DNA from: Actinoplanes sp040639655 | GTDB lineage: Bacteria > Actinomycetota > Actinomycetes > Mycobacteriales > Micromonosporaceae | Length of the DNA: 64,000 nt | Assembly: GCF_040639655.1 (NCBI RefSeq) | Contig: NZ_JBFAAI010000011.1 | Location: forward strand, 124,001-188,000 | Direction of reading: 5' to 3' | In this document: positions 8,850 to 15,827 of the stretch, piece by piece | Layout: every line of letters begins with the position of its first letter | Numbering within the stretch: position 1 is the first letter of the stretch | Made by a program: the position numbers and the translations under genes | The notes under the pieces: generated by a model | Seen by the model: only the letters and a program-made list of their open reading frames with translations | Told to the model about the DNA's origin: nothing | Databases searched by the model: none

Positions 8850-8988
8850 CTTCACTCAGTTACCCAGCCCCCGGGCTGCAAGCCTCGGTGATCGCGCCCC
8901 CCGCGGTTGCCGAGCGATTCGGCTCGACCCCCCCGGAGCCGAATCCCAGGACGGCCCCCGTCGCCCCCCGGCGGGGGTCGTTCCCTTT
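8850..8988 (+). ncRNA. 6C small RNA (actinobacterial; B11/scr3559 type)
   Basis: Two consecutive hairpins present C-only loops, the hallmark of 6C RNA. Hairpin 1 pairs 8884-8895 with 8903-8914 and has six C in the loop (8897-8902). Hairpin 2 pairs GATTCGGCTC (8916-8925) with 8936-8945 and has seven C in the loop. A third GC hairpin (8955-8960 with 8972-8977) followed by TCGTTCCCTTT looks like the intrinsic terminator on the plus strand. A short stem CAGCCC/GGGCTG at 8865-8878 may be the 5' element. In M. tuberculosis the 6C RNA (B11) lies between Rv3660c (ssd) and Rv3661, exactly the interval seen here. Known targets elsewhere are mRNAs with G-rich sites. The 5' end is approximate. Confidence 0.78.
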
Positions 8989-9356
8989 CAGGTGCCGGTC
9001 GCCTGACTTGCCGCACTGTCACGCGCGGACACGTCGCCCGCGTCGATCAGCCCGAAGAAGTCGGAGAGACCGGTCACCGTCAGCACCCGGCGGAACGTCT
9101 CGCTCGGGTTGATCACCCGGAAGGCGACGCCCGCCGCGGTGGCCACACGGTATCCCTCGATCAGCGCGCCGAGGCCGGTGGAGTCGATGAACGTGGCGGC
9201 ACTCAGATCGACCTCGACGGCCGGCGGTGCCCAGTCGGTGACCGCGTCACGGAGTCGCCGGGCGACCTCGTCCGAGTTCGAGTAGTCGACCTCGCCCGAC
9301 ACCATCACGATGACCGTGCCGCCGTCAGCGAGCGTCGTACGGATCGAACTCTGCAT
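8988..9356 (-). CDS. STAS-domain anti-sigma factor antagonist
   Basis: 122 aa, single STAS domain. The phosphorylation loop TFIDSTGLGALIEG carries the conserved Ser about residue 59, which a partner kinase/anti-sigma factor would phosphorylate; the unphosphorylated form would sequester the anti-sigma factor. Strands SGEVDYSNSDEVARRL and VEVDLSAATF match the family. No anti-sigma gene is adjacent, so the partner is elsewhere. Its 3' end faces the 6C RNA terminator. CTGGAG sits 5-6 nt before the ATG as ribosome site. It is distinct from bldG at 18280, which has its partner next door. Confidence 0.9.
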   Translation of the reverse strand: MQSSIRTTLADGGTVIVMVSGEVDYSNSDEVARRLRDAVTDWAPPAVEVDLSAATFIDSTGLGALIEGYRVATAAGVAFRVINPSETFRRVLTVTGLSDFFGLIDAGDVSARDSAASQATGT

Positions 9357-9449
9357 GCGAACTCCAGCGCTTGACCAGAATCACCAACATACCCAATCGG
9401 GCCGGAGACATGCCCGCGCCCGTAGCAGATCATCACCGCGGCCGGCGCG

Positions 9450-9475
9450 TTGTCCACGATTCCACGTTGTCCACA
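9450..9475 (+). promoter_or_regulatory. two DnaA-box-like 9-mers
   Basis: TTGTCCACG (9450-9458) and TTGTCCACA (9467-9475) lie in tandem upstream of ssd. The second equals the high-GC actinomycete DnaA box. Similar 9-mers occur by chance inside coding genes of this window, so the assignment is weak. Confidence 0.25.
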
Positions 9476-9559
9476 GCCCGGAAGCGGCGGGGTTTGGCCG
9501 TGCCGGAGCGGCCCGGCCACGGTAGGCGCCTCAACCCGCCGTCCCGCTGGAGGTCAGCG

Positions 9560-10642
9560 ATGCCTGCCCCGCGTCGTCCCCTGATCGTGACCGCCGACCC
9601 GGACCTGCTCGACGAACTGCTACGTCTCGCCGCGGTGAGCGGCGTCGAGGCCGAGGTGTCACCCGATCCGCCCGGTGCCCGCGCCCGCTGGTCCACCGCG
9701 CCACTCGTGCTCATCGGCGCCGATCAGGCCGTTGCCTGCCTGCGGGCCCGCCTGCCGCGCCGGCCCAGAGTGGTCCTCATCGGGTTCGCCGGCGCCACCG
9801 ATCCCGCGTTCAACGTGGCCGACCTGATCGGCGCCGAGAACGTGGCGGTCCTGCCCGACGCCGAACCGTGGGTCGTCGACCATCTCGCCACCGATGGACC
9901 GTCCGCCCCACGAGGTGACGGCCGGACCCTGGCGGTGATCGGCGGACGGGGCGGCGCCGGAGCCAGCATCCTCGCCGCGGGGCTGGCCACCACCGCGGTC
10001 CGCACCGGCCACCGGACACTGCTCATCGACGCCGACCCGCTCGGCGGTGGCCTCGACCTGGTGCTCGGCTGGGAACAGGTCGGCGGACTGCGCTGGCCCG
10101 CCCTCGCCGGCGCCGACGGCCGCGTCGACCCGCCCACCCTGCTCAGCGCACTTCCGCACCGCGGCGACCTGGTGCTGCTCTCGTTCGACCGGGACGAACT
10201 GCCCGGTGTGCCGATCGAGGCGATGGCCGCCACCCTCGACGCGGCCCGCCGAGGCCGTGACGTCATCGTCGCCGACCTGCCCCGGCAACTCGACGACGCG
10301 GCCGTCCTCGCACTCCAGGCGGCCGAACGAACGCTGCTCGTCGTCCCGGCCGAGTTGCGGGCCACCGCGTCCGCGGCACGGACCGCGGCCACCGTCGCGG
10401 CGCACTGCGAGAACATCGCCGTGGTGGTGCGCGGCCCGGCACCCGGCAAACTGCGGGCCCGCGAGATCGCCCGTGCGCTGGGGCTGCCACTCGCCGGGAC
10501 CCTCCGTCCCGAGACCTCGGTCTGCCAGGGCATCGAACGCGGCACGGCGCCCACCGCCGACGGCAAGGGGGCGCTGGCCGGGCTCTGTCGCCGGTTGGTC
10601 GACGACCTCATGGGTACGACCTCGAAAGCGGCCGCGGCATGA
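9560..10642 (+). CDS. ssd: septum-site-determining / TadZ-like ParA-MinD family protein
   Basis: 360 aa from ATG 9560, which has GGAGG 6 nt upstream. The N-terminal ~110 residues form a receiver-like domain (PLIVTADPDLLDELLRLAA) as in CpaE/TadZ. From about residue 118 there is a ParA/MinD fold: GGRGGAGAS, then TLLIDADPLGGGLDLVLGW. The deviant Walker A lacks both lysines of KGGxGK, so ATP binding may be altered, as in mycobacterial Ssd (Rv3660c), whose overexpression blocks septation. It is the first gene of the Tad operon and overlaps tadA by ATGA. A role in polar localisation of the Tad machine is likely; effects on division are inferred from the mycobacterial protein. Confidence 0.88.
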   Translation: MPAPRRPLIVTADPDLLDELLRLAAVSGVEAEVSPDPPGARARWSTAPLVLIGADQAVACLRARLPRRPRVVLIGFAGATDPAFNVADLIGAENVAVLPDAEPWVVDHLATDGPSAPRGDGRTLAVIGGRGGAGASILAAGLATTAVRTGHRTLLIDADPLGGGLDLVLGWEQVGGLRWPALAGADGRVDPPTLLSALPHRGDLVLLSFDRDELPGVPIEAMAATLDAARRGRDVIVADLPRQLDDAAVLALQAAERTLLVVPAELRATASAARTAATVAAHCENIAVVVRGPAPGKLRAREIARALGLPLAGTLRPETSVCQGIERGTAPTADGKGALAGLCRRLVDDLMGTTSKAAAA

Positions 10643-11820
10643 CGGTCGCCGATCGGGTGCGCAGGCAGTTCGCGTACGACGGGCTGGACGCGACACCGGC
10701 CGCCGTCGTCAGTGCCGTCCGCCGGGAGAACGCGGTACTCGGCGACACGGCCGTGCTGCGGCTCGCCGGCCGGGTCCGGGACGAGCTGATCGGGGCCGGG
10801 CCGCTCGCCCCGCTGCTCGCGGATCCGCTGGTGACCGACGTACTCGTCAACAATTTGCAGGTCTGGATCGACCGGGGCGCGGGGCTGGAACGGGCACCGG
10901 TCCGGTTCACCGACGCCGCCGAGGTGCGGCGGCTCGCCCAGCGACTGGTCGCGGCCTGCGGGCGGCGGCTCGACGACGGGCAGCCCTACGCCGACGCCCG
11001 GCTCCCCGACGGCACCCGCCTGCACGCGGTGCTGCCGCCGGTCGCGACGAACGGACCGTATCTTTCCCTGCGGACCTTCCGGCAGCGGCCGTTCACCCTC
11101 GATGACCTGGTCGAACACGGGACGATCCCGCCCGTGGCCGCGCCGGTGCTGGCCGCTGTCGTGGCGGCCCGGCTGGCGTACCTGGTCACCGGCGGCACCG
11201 GCAGCGGCAAGACCACCCTGCTCGCGACGCTGCTCGGGCTGGTGCCGCCGGACGAGCGGATCGTGCTGGTCGAGGACGCCGCCGAACTGCGGCCCCTGCA
11301 TCCGCACGTGGTGGCGCTCCAGGCGCGTACCGCCAATGTGGAGGGTGCCGGCGCTGTCGGCCTGAGCGACCTGGTGCGGCAGGCGCTGCGGATGCGCCCG
11401 GACCGGCTGGTCATCGGCGAGTGCCGGGGAGCCGAGATCGTGGACCTCCTCGGCGCACTGAACACCGGTCACGACGGTGGAGCCGGGACGCTGCACGCCA
11501 ATGCGCCCGGTGACGTGCCGGCCCGGCTGGAGGCGCTCGGACTGCTGGGCGGCCTGCCGCGGGCAGCGTTGCACGCCCAGGTGGTTGCCGCGCTTCAGGT
11601 GGTTCTTCAGGTCCGGCGTACGGGTGAGGGCCGCACCCTCGAGTCGATAAGCGTCCTGGTGCCCTCCGGCGAGCGGAGCCTGGCCACCGTGGTGCCGGCG
11701 TGGCTGCGCGATCGCGGCCCCGGGCCGGGCGCCGCGACGCTGGCGCGGCTGCTGACCGACCGCGGTGTTCCGGCGCCGGCGGTCCTGCAGCCGCCGGCGG
11801 ACCCTGGACGGCCGTCGTGA
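10639..11820 (+). CDS. tadA: TadA/CpaF-family secretion ATPase
   Basis: 393 aa, ATG 10639 overlapping the ssd stop (ATGA). Powers assembly of Flp/Tad pili at the cytoplasmic face. Walker A GGTGSGKTT is at about residues 185-193, with Walker B region RPDRLVIGECRGAE and the His-box GTLHANAPGD. Upstream the N-terminal domain includes LADPLVTDVLVNN, typical of the family. Its length and order (ssd-tadA-tadB-tadC-pilin-tadE-tadE) match Rv3660c to Rv3654c of M. tuberculosis read in the same direction. It is translationally coupled downstream to tadB by GTGA. Confidence 0.95.
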   Translation: MTVADRVRRQFAYDGLDATPAAVVSAVRRENAVLGDTAVLRLAGRVRDELIGAGPLAPLLADPLVTDVLVNNLQVWIDRGAGLERAPVRFTDAAEVRRLAQRLVAACGRRLDDGQPYADARLPDGTRLHAVLPPVATNGPYLSLRTFRQRPFTLDDLVEHGTIPPVAAPVLAAVVAARLAYLVTGGTGSGKTTLLATLLGLVPPDERIVLVEDAAELRPLHPHVVALQARTANVEGAGAVGLSDLVRQALRMRPDRLVIGECRGAEIVDLLGALNTGHDGGAGTLHANAPGDVPARLEALGLLGGLPRAALHAQVVAALQVVLQVRRTGEGRTLESISVLVPSGERSLATVVPAWLRDRGPGPGAATLARLLTDRGVPAPAVLQPPADPGRPS

Positions 11821-12596
11821 CGTGGTTGCTGGCGACGCTGCTGATCGCCGGGGCGGCGCTTGTCGCACGGCCGGGGGAGTCGGCACGTGACCGGCTGCCC
11901 GGCCGGCGGCGAGCGGCATTCGATCCGGCCCGGCTGCGGCGTGCGGGCTCCCTGCTCGTCGGTGGACCGGTGTGGCGGACCGCTCTCGTGGCGGCCGCAC
12001 TGACCGGTGTGCCCGCGGGCCTGAACAGCGGACCCGTCGCCGCCGCGGTGGCGGTGGTCTACACCGTGGTGGTCGTGCACGAATGGCGCCGCCGTGCCGC
12101 CCGCAAACTGGCCGCGGCCGCCCGCGCCGCCGGCCTGGACGAGTTGTCCACGCTGGTCGCCGATCTGCGGGCGGGAATCCCGGCAGCGGTCCTGGCCGCC
12201 GAACGTCCGGGACACGCCGGGCCCGCCGAAGCCGGCCGTCGTCGCGGCAGTGCCGGGGCCGGGCGACTCGGCCACCTCACCGAGGCGGTGTGGGGCCTGG
12301 CCGAACGCACCGGGGCACCCGCCGCCGACCTGCTCGAACGGATCGAGTCCGACGCCCGCTCGGCGGACCGTTCGGCGAAGACCGCGGTCGCGCAGGCGTC
12401 CGGTGCGCAGACCACGGCGCTGCTGCTCGCGGCCCTGCCGCTGGCCGGGATCGCGCTGGGGCACGGGATCGGCGCCGATCCGCTGGCCGTGCTGCTGGGC
12501 ACCCCGCTGGGCGCGGCCGCTCTGGCCGCCGCGGTGCTCCTGCAGTGCGCCGGCCTGAAATGGGCACAGCGGCTCTCCGAGAGGGCGGTCCCGTGA
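11817..12596 (+). CDS. tadB: TadB-like inner-membrane platform protein
   Basis: 259 aa from GTG 11817, which overlaps the tadA stop by four bases (GTGA). The N-terminus has a TM segment (VTWLLATLLIAGAALVA) and another near residue 60-80; the central soluble part (ELSTLVADLRAGIPAAVLAA ... RIESDARSADRSAKTAVAQA) is the type II secretion F-domain; two C-terminal hydrophobic segments end at AVLLQCAGLKWAQRL. TadB with TadC forms the integral membrane platform on which TadA acts. The equivalent in M. tuberculosis is Rv3658c. An upstream in-frame extension is rejected because it runs inside tadA. Confidence 0.88.
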   Translation: MTWLLATLLIAGAALVARPGESARDRLPGRRRAAFDPARLRRAGSLLVGGPVWRTALVAAALTGVPAGLNSGPVAAAVAVVYTVVVVHEWRRRAARKLAAAARAAGLDELSTLVADLRAGIPAAVLAAERPGHAGPAEAGRRRGSAGAGRLGHLTEAVWGLAERTGAPAADLLERIESDARSADRSAKTAVAQASGAQTTALLLAALPLAGIALGHGIGADPLAVLLGTPLGAAALAAAVLLQCAGLKWAQRLSERAVP

Positions 12597-12766
12597 CATC
12601 GGTGTGCGGGGTGGCCGCTCTGCTGCGGCCCGGTGGACCGGTCCGGGTCCCGTTGCGCGAATGCTGTGTGGCGGCCCTGGTCGGAGCCGACGGAGTGGTC
12701 ACCAGATGTGCGGCCGCGCGGGAGTCGCCGCCGCGCCGGGACGAACCGGTCGAGGCAGCGCGATGA
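12593..12766 (+). CDS. 57-aa coupled small ORF between tadB and tadC
   Basis: GTG 12593 overlaps the tadB stop as GTGA, and its own TGA (12764-12766) overlaps the tadC start as ATGA, so it fills the 166-nt tadB-tadC gap with the same 4-nt coupling used throughout this operon. The product begins VTSVCGVAALL and contains an adjacent Cys pair in LRECCVAALVG (about residues 24-25), two further Cys, and an acidic/basic tail ending DEPVEAAR. There is no signal peptide or TM helix, and I do not recognise a family. It could be a true accessory Tad protein, or only a relay that keeps ribosomes moving from tadB to tadC. The ORF is certain, its functional role is not. Confidence 0.6.
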   Translation: MTSVCGVAALLRPGGPVRVPLRECCVAALVGADGVVTRCAAARESPPRRDEPVEAAR

Positions 12767-13461
12767 GCGGGACCGTCGTGGCGCTGTGCACCGTGATGGC
12801 CGCGATCCTTCTCGTGCTGCCGGCGAGCCGATTACGGTTGCCCAGGCCGAAAGCGCGGGACGACTCCGGTCCACGGACCCGGCTGCTGCTCTCCGGGCTG
12901 GCCGGGCTGGCGGTCGGCGGCCTGATCGGTTCCGGCTGGGGCGTTCCGGCCGGGCTCGCCGTGGCCGTCGGCACGGACCGTTTCCTGCGGGGGCGCGAAC
13001 CCGCCGCCGTACGCCGGGAACGCCAGGAGGCCTTCGCCGACCTGCCGCTCGGCGCCGACCTGCTGGCGGCGTCTCTTAAGGGCGGGACCGCGGTGGACCG
13101 GTCGATCGGCGCGGTCGCCGAGGCACTGGGTGGACCGCTCGGTGAGCGGCTTCAACGGACCGCCCGTTCGTTGCGGCTCGGTGCGGACCCGGCCGAGGCG
13201 TGGGCCCACCTGACCGGCGTGCCGGACGCCGAGCGGCTGATCGCTGCGGCGGTCCGGTCCAGCGCGAGCGGCGGAGCCCTGGCCGGAGCCCTGGAACGCC
13301 TCGCCGGTGACCTGCGTGCCGACCGTGCGGTGGCGATCGAGGCCGCGGCCCAGCGGGCGGGCGTCCTGATCGTGCTGCCACTCGGCCTCTGCTTCCTGCC
13401 CGCCTTCGTACTGGCCGGCCTCGTCCCGACCGTGATCGCCCTGCTGAGCCGGGTGCTCTGA
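12763..13461 (+). CDS. tadC: TadC-like inner-membrane platform protein
   Basis: 232 aa from ATG 12763. Opens with two hydrophobic segments (TVVALCTVMAAILLVLPASR, LLLSGLAGLAVGGLIGSG), then a T2SF cytoplasmic domain with FADLPLGADLLAASLKGG and SSASGGALAGALERLAGDLR, and ends with a C-terminal TM pair (AGVLIVLPLGLCFLPAFVLA, LVPTVIALLSRVL). It partners TadB in the Tad platform. The equivalent in M. tuberculosis is Rv3657c. The start overlaps the stop of the preceding 57-codon ORF (ATGA). After its stop there are two hairpins before the pilin gene. Confidence 0.9.
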   Translation: MSGTVVALCTVMAAILLVLPASRLRLPRPKARDDSGPRTRLLLSGLAGLAVGGLIGSGWGVPAGLAVAVGTDRFLRGREPAAVRRERQEAFADLPLGADLLAASLKGGTAVDRSIGAVAEALGGPLGERLQRTARSLRLGADPAEAWAHLTGVPDAERLIAAAVRSSASGGALAGALERLAGDLRADRAVAIEAAAQRAGVLIVLPLGLCFLPAFVLAGLVPTVIALLSRVL

Positions 13462-13466
13462 GACCT

Positions 13467-13525
13467 CGCCACCTTCCGGGTGGCGTGCTGTGTGAAATCC
13501 GGTGCGGCGTGCCCTGCGCCGCACC
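13467..13525 (+). promoter_or_regulatory. two stem-loops between tadC and the pilin gene
   Basis: Hairpin A pairs 13467-13473 with 13479-13485 (7 bp). Hairpin B pairs GGTGCGGCG (13501-13509) with CGCCGCACC (13517-13525), 9 bp. They occupy the only sizeable gap in the operon, directly before the small pilin gene. They may be an RNA-processing or stabilising element, or a partial terminator, that sets pilin expression apart from the machinery genes. Confidence 0.45.
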
Positions 13526-13545
13526 ACCGGAACCTAGGAGGTCCT

Positions 13546-13731
13546 GTGTTCAAACTGATCGCCCGCTACCGGCGGCTCCAGGCTGAGGCTGCGGACGCCG
13601 GCATGAGCACCGCCGAGTACGCCATCGGCACGCTCGCCGCGGTCGCCTTTGCCGGGGTGCTGCTCAAGGTCGTGACGAGCGGGGCGGTCCAGTCGGCGCT
13701 CAGCGCGGTCATCGGCCGGGCGCTGAAGTGA
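13546..13731 (+). CDS. Flp-like pilin (DUF4244 family)
   Basis: 61 aa from GTG 13546, with AGGAGG 4 nt upstream, the strongest ribosome site in the operon. The sequence GMSTAEYAIGTLAAVAFAGVL is the class III prepilin pattern: Gly followed by a short polar stretch with Glu at position +5 and then a single hydrophobic helix. A prepilin peptidase would cut after the Gly. It is equivalent to Rv3656c of M. tuberculosis. It is the likely pilus subunit for this Tad system. No prepilin peptidase gene lies in the window. Confidence 0.88.
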   Translation: MFKLIARYRRLQAEAADAGMSTAEYAIGTLAAVAFAGVLLKVVTSGAVQSALSAVIGRALK

Positions 13732-14093
13732 GCCGGCGCCGGTGGCCCGGCCACGATCGGGGCTCTTTCACCGCCGAGCTCGCGGCCGGGCTGCCGGCGC
13801 TCATGCTTCTGCTCGGGTTCGGCATCACGGCGGTCACCGCGGTGGCGGCGCGGATGCAGTGCCTCGACGCGGCCCGTGAGGCGGTCCTGGCGGCCTCCCG
13901 CGGTGAGGACGGCACCGCCGCGGCGACCCGGCTGGCTCCGGAGGGCGCCACCATCCGGGTCGGCGGGAGCGGCGACAGCGTGACGGCGCAGGTGTCCGCC
14001 CGGATCCGGATGTTCGGTACCGACCTGCCGGGCATCGTGGTGCGCGGCGACGCGGTGGCGGCCCGCGAGCCCGAGGAGGTGGCGATCCCGTGA
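13728..14093 (+). CDS. TadE-like pseudopilin
   Basis: 121 aa, GTG 13728 overlapping the pilin stop (GTGA). Basic N-terminus (SRRRWPGHDRGSFTAELAAG) followed by a TM helix (PALMLLLGFGITAVTAVAA) and an extracytoplasmic domain: the TadE layout, with Glu in the prepilin-like motif SFTAELA. It is equivalent to Rv3655c of M. tuberculosis. It is thought to be a minor pilin or assembly factor of Tad pili. Coupled downstream by GTGA to the next gene. Confidence 0.85.
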   Translation: MSRRRWPGHDRGSFTAELAAGLPALMLLLGFGITAVTAVAARMQCLDAAREAVLAASRGEDGTAAATRLAPEGATIRVGGSGDSVTAQVSARIRMFGTDLPGIVVRGDAVAAREPEEVAIP

Positions 14094-14455
14094 ACCGGCT
14101 CCGGGACGATCGCGGGGCCGCGTCGATCTTTGTGCTGGCCGTCGGACTGGTGCTGGTCTCGGTGGGAGCGGCCGGCGCCACCGTGGGCGCGGCCCGGGTG
14201 GCGAGGCACCAGGCGAAGGTGGCGGCGGACTTCGGTGCCCTGGCCGGTGGGCCGCGGGCGATCGAGGGCGAGGCCGCCGCGTGTGCCGAGGCGCAGCGTT
14301 ACGTGGCGGCCAATCACGCCCGCATGACGGCCTGCACCATCACCGGCCTGGACATCGTGGTCCGGACCGAGGTCCCGCTCCGGATCGTCCCGGCGAGCGC
14401 CGAGGCGGCATCCCGGGCGGGCCCGATCTCGGGGGCGGCGGAGGCCGAGCCGTGA
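14090..14455 (+). CDS. TadE-like secretion-neighbourhood protein (Rv3654c-like)
   Basis: 121 aa, GTG 14090 overlapping the previous stop (GTGA). RDDRGAASIFVLAVGLVLVS is the typical start of the 'helicase/secretion neighbourhood TadE-like' family: a short basic leader, GAAS, then a TM helix. The family name reflects its usual place between Tad genes and the DEAD-box helicase, seen here too except that an acyltransferase gene now intervenes. The external domain has two Cys (AACAEAQ, TACTI). It is the last gene of the operon. Its stop lies 12 nt from the stop of the convergent acyltransferase. Confidence 0.85.
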   Translation: MNRLRDDRGAASIFVLAVGLVLVSVGAAGATVGAARVARHQAKVAADFGALAGGPRAIEGEAAACAEAQRYVAANHARMTACTITGLDIVVRTEVPLRIVPASAEAASRAGPISGAAEAEP

Positions 14456-14467
14456 CGAGGCGCGGAG

Positions 14468-15757
14468 TCAGCGTGTGACGTTCTGCAGCCGCGAGGACGA
14501 CGGCTGCCGCTGCGCCGGGCTGACGCCCGGCGCGGGGTCGGCCTCCGGTGCGGGGCCGGCGTCCGGCCGTCGTGCCTGCTCGAGTCCTTCGCTGTGCCCG
14601 GTCCGGGCGGCGTCGCGGGAGGACGTGCCGGCCTCGGCGGCGGAGTCCCGGCGTACATCGGCGATGGCTTGCCGCAGCACCCGGCGCAGCAGGCGTCCCA
14701 GCGGCCGCTCGGCCAGCCGGTGCACCAGCCAGGCCATCGCCAGCACCACCGCGATCGCCCCCGCGATCAGCAGCCAGGCCGGCAGCCCGGTGCGTTCGTG
14801 GGCGGGCCGGATGAGGCTGTACCCGATGCGCTGGTGCAGCAGGTAGAAGGGATAGGTGAGGGCACCCGCGGTGGTGAGCCACGACCACCGGATGCGGTCG
14901 GTCCAGCCCAGCGCGATGACGAGAACGACCAGATAGGACAGTGTCACGATGACGATGCCGGGCCACACCGGCACCTCGAATCCGGGGTTGACGCCGGCTA
15001 CCCGGTCCGCCACCCGGTTGACGCTGACCAGCCAGGAGAATCCGACGATCGCGAACAGCAGCGGCGACCGGCCGAACCGGTGGATCAGGAACATGGCGAT
15101 CCCGGCGATGAAATAGGGCGCGTACTGCGGGACGGCGAGGATCTCGACGAGCCGGCTGTCCAGCGACGGCCCGATCACCGCGACGACCATCCAGGCGGCG
15201 CAGAAGATCACCGTCCGGCGGTACGTCAGCCCGAACGCCACGAGCGCGGCGAACAACAGATAGAACCGCAGTTCGACGAAGAGGGTCCAGTAAACCGTGT
15301 CGACCGCGGGAATGCCCAGCGGCTCCTGGAGCATGGTCAGGTTGGCCGCGATCTGCGGCAGATCAGGGGTGCCGGTGACGGGCACGCCTCCGGTCACCGG
15401 TGCGATCGTCACCACCGCCGCGGTGATCAGGACGCATACCCAGTACGCCGGATAGAGCCGGCTCGCCCGGGACACGAAGAAGTCGCCGAGCCCCCGCCTC
15501 CAGCTGCTCATCCCGATGACGAAGCCACTGATCAGGAAGAACAGTTCGACACCGAGGAAGCCGTAGACGGCGGCCTGGGTGAGGTCGGGCAGGAAGTGGT
15601 TCGGTGGGCTGCTGCCGTCGATGCGCCACGAGACGCTGAGGTGGAACACGGCGACCGCCAGCGCGGCTATCAGGCGCAGGCCGTCGAGTGCCGCCAGGCG
15701 GGGCCCGGCGGTCCGGGTGCGGTCGTCGGTCTCGGTGCGTTCGTCGTGTCGAATCAT
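14468..15757 (-). CDS. acyltransferase 3 family membrane protein (OafA-like)
   Basis: 429 aa. Opens with the family signature RLAALDGLRLIAALAVAVFH, followed by about ten TM helices, with FLGVELFFLISGFVIGMSSW and ASRLYPAYWV as further family marks. It probably O-acylates an exported sugar or glycolipid. The last ~70 residues are a polar Ala/Pro/Glu-rich cytoplasmic tail. Not part of the gene order shared with M. tuberculosis, so it looks like an insertion between the TadE-like gene and the helicase. Upstream ribosome site is weak. Confidence 0.88.
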   Translation of the reverse strand: MIRHDERTETDDRTRTAGPRLAALDGLRLIAALAVAVFHLSVSWRIDGSSPPNHFLPDLTQAAVYGFLGVELFFLISGFVIGMSSWRRGLGDFFVSRASRLYPAYWVCVLITAAVVTIAPVTGGVPVTGTPDLPQIAANLTMLQEPLGIPAVDTVYWTLFVELRFYLLFAALVAFGLTYRRTVIFCAAWMVVAVIGPSLDSRLVEILAVPQYAPYFIAGIAMFLIHRFGRSPLLFAIVGFSWLVSVNRVADRVAGVNPGFEVPVWPGIVIVTLSYLVVLVIALGWTDRIRWSWLTTAGALTYPFYLLHQRIGYSLIRPAHERTGLPAWLLIAGAIAVVLAMAWLVHRLAERPLGRLLRRVLRQAIADVRRDSAAEAGTSSRDAARTGHSEGLEQARRPDAGPAPEADPAPGVSPAQRQPSSSRLQNVTR

Positions 15758-15827
15758 CGGTGAGGCAGGCTACCGGTTCCATATCCGGAGATCGTCGGGT
15801 ATCGGCCAAGATCTGCACATTCCCTGA

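Noticed and set aside
8916..8977. Simple terminator of the STAS gene
   Set aside because: C6/C7 hairpin loops and the position between ssd and HAD genes fit 6C RNA on the plus strand better; it may still stop STAS transcripts.
11972..12592. Upstream extension of the 57-codon ORF inside tadB
   Set aside because: It is an out-of-frame shadow of tadB; only the part from GTG 12593 has operon-like start and stop overlaps.
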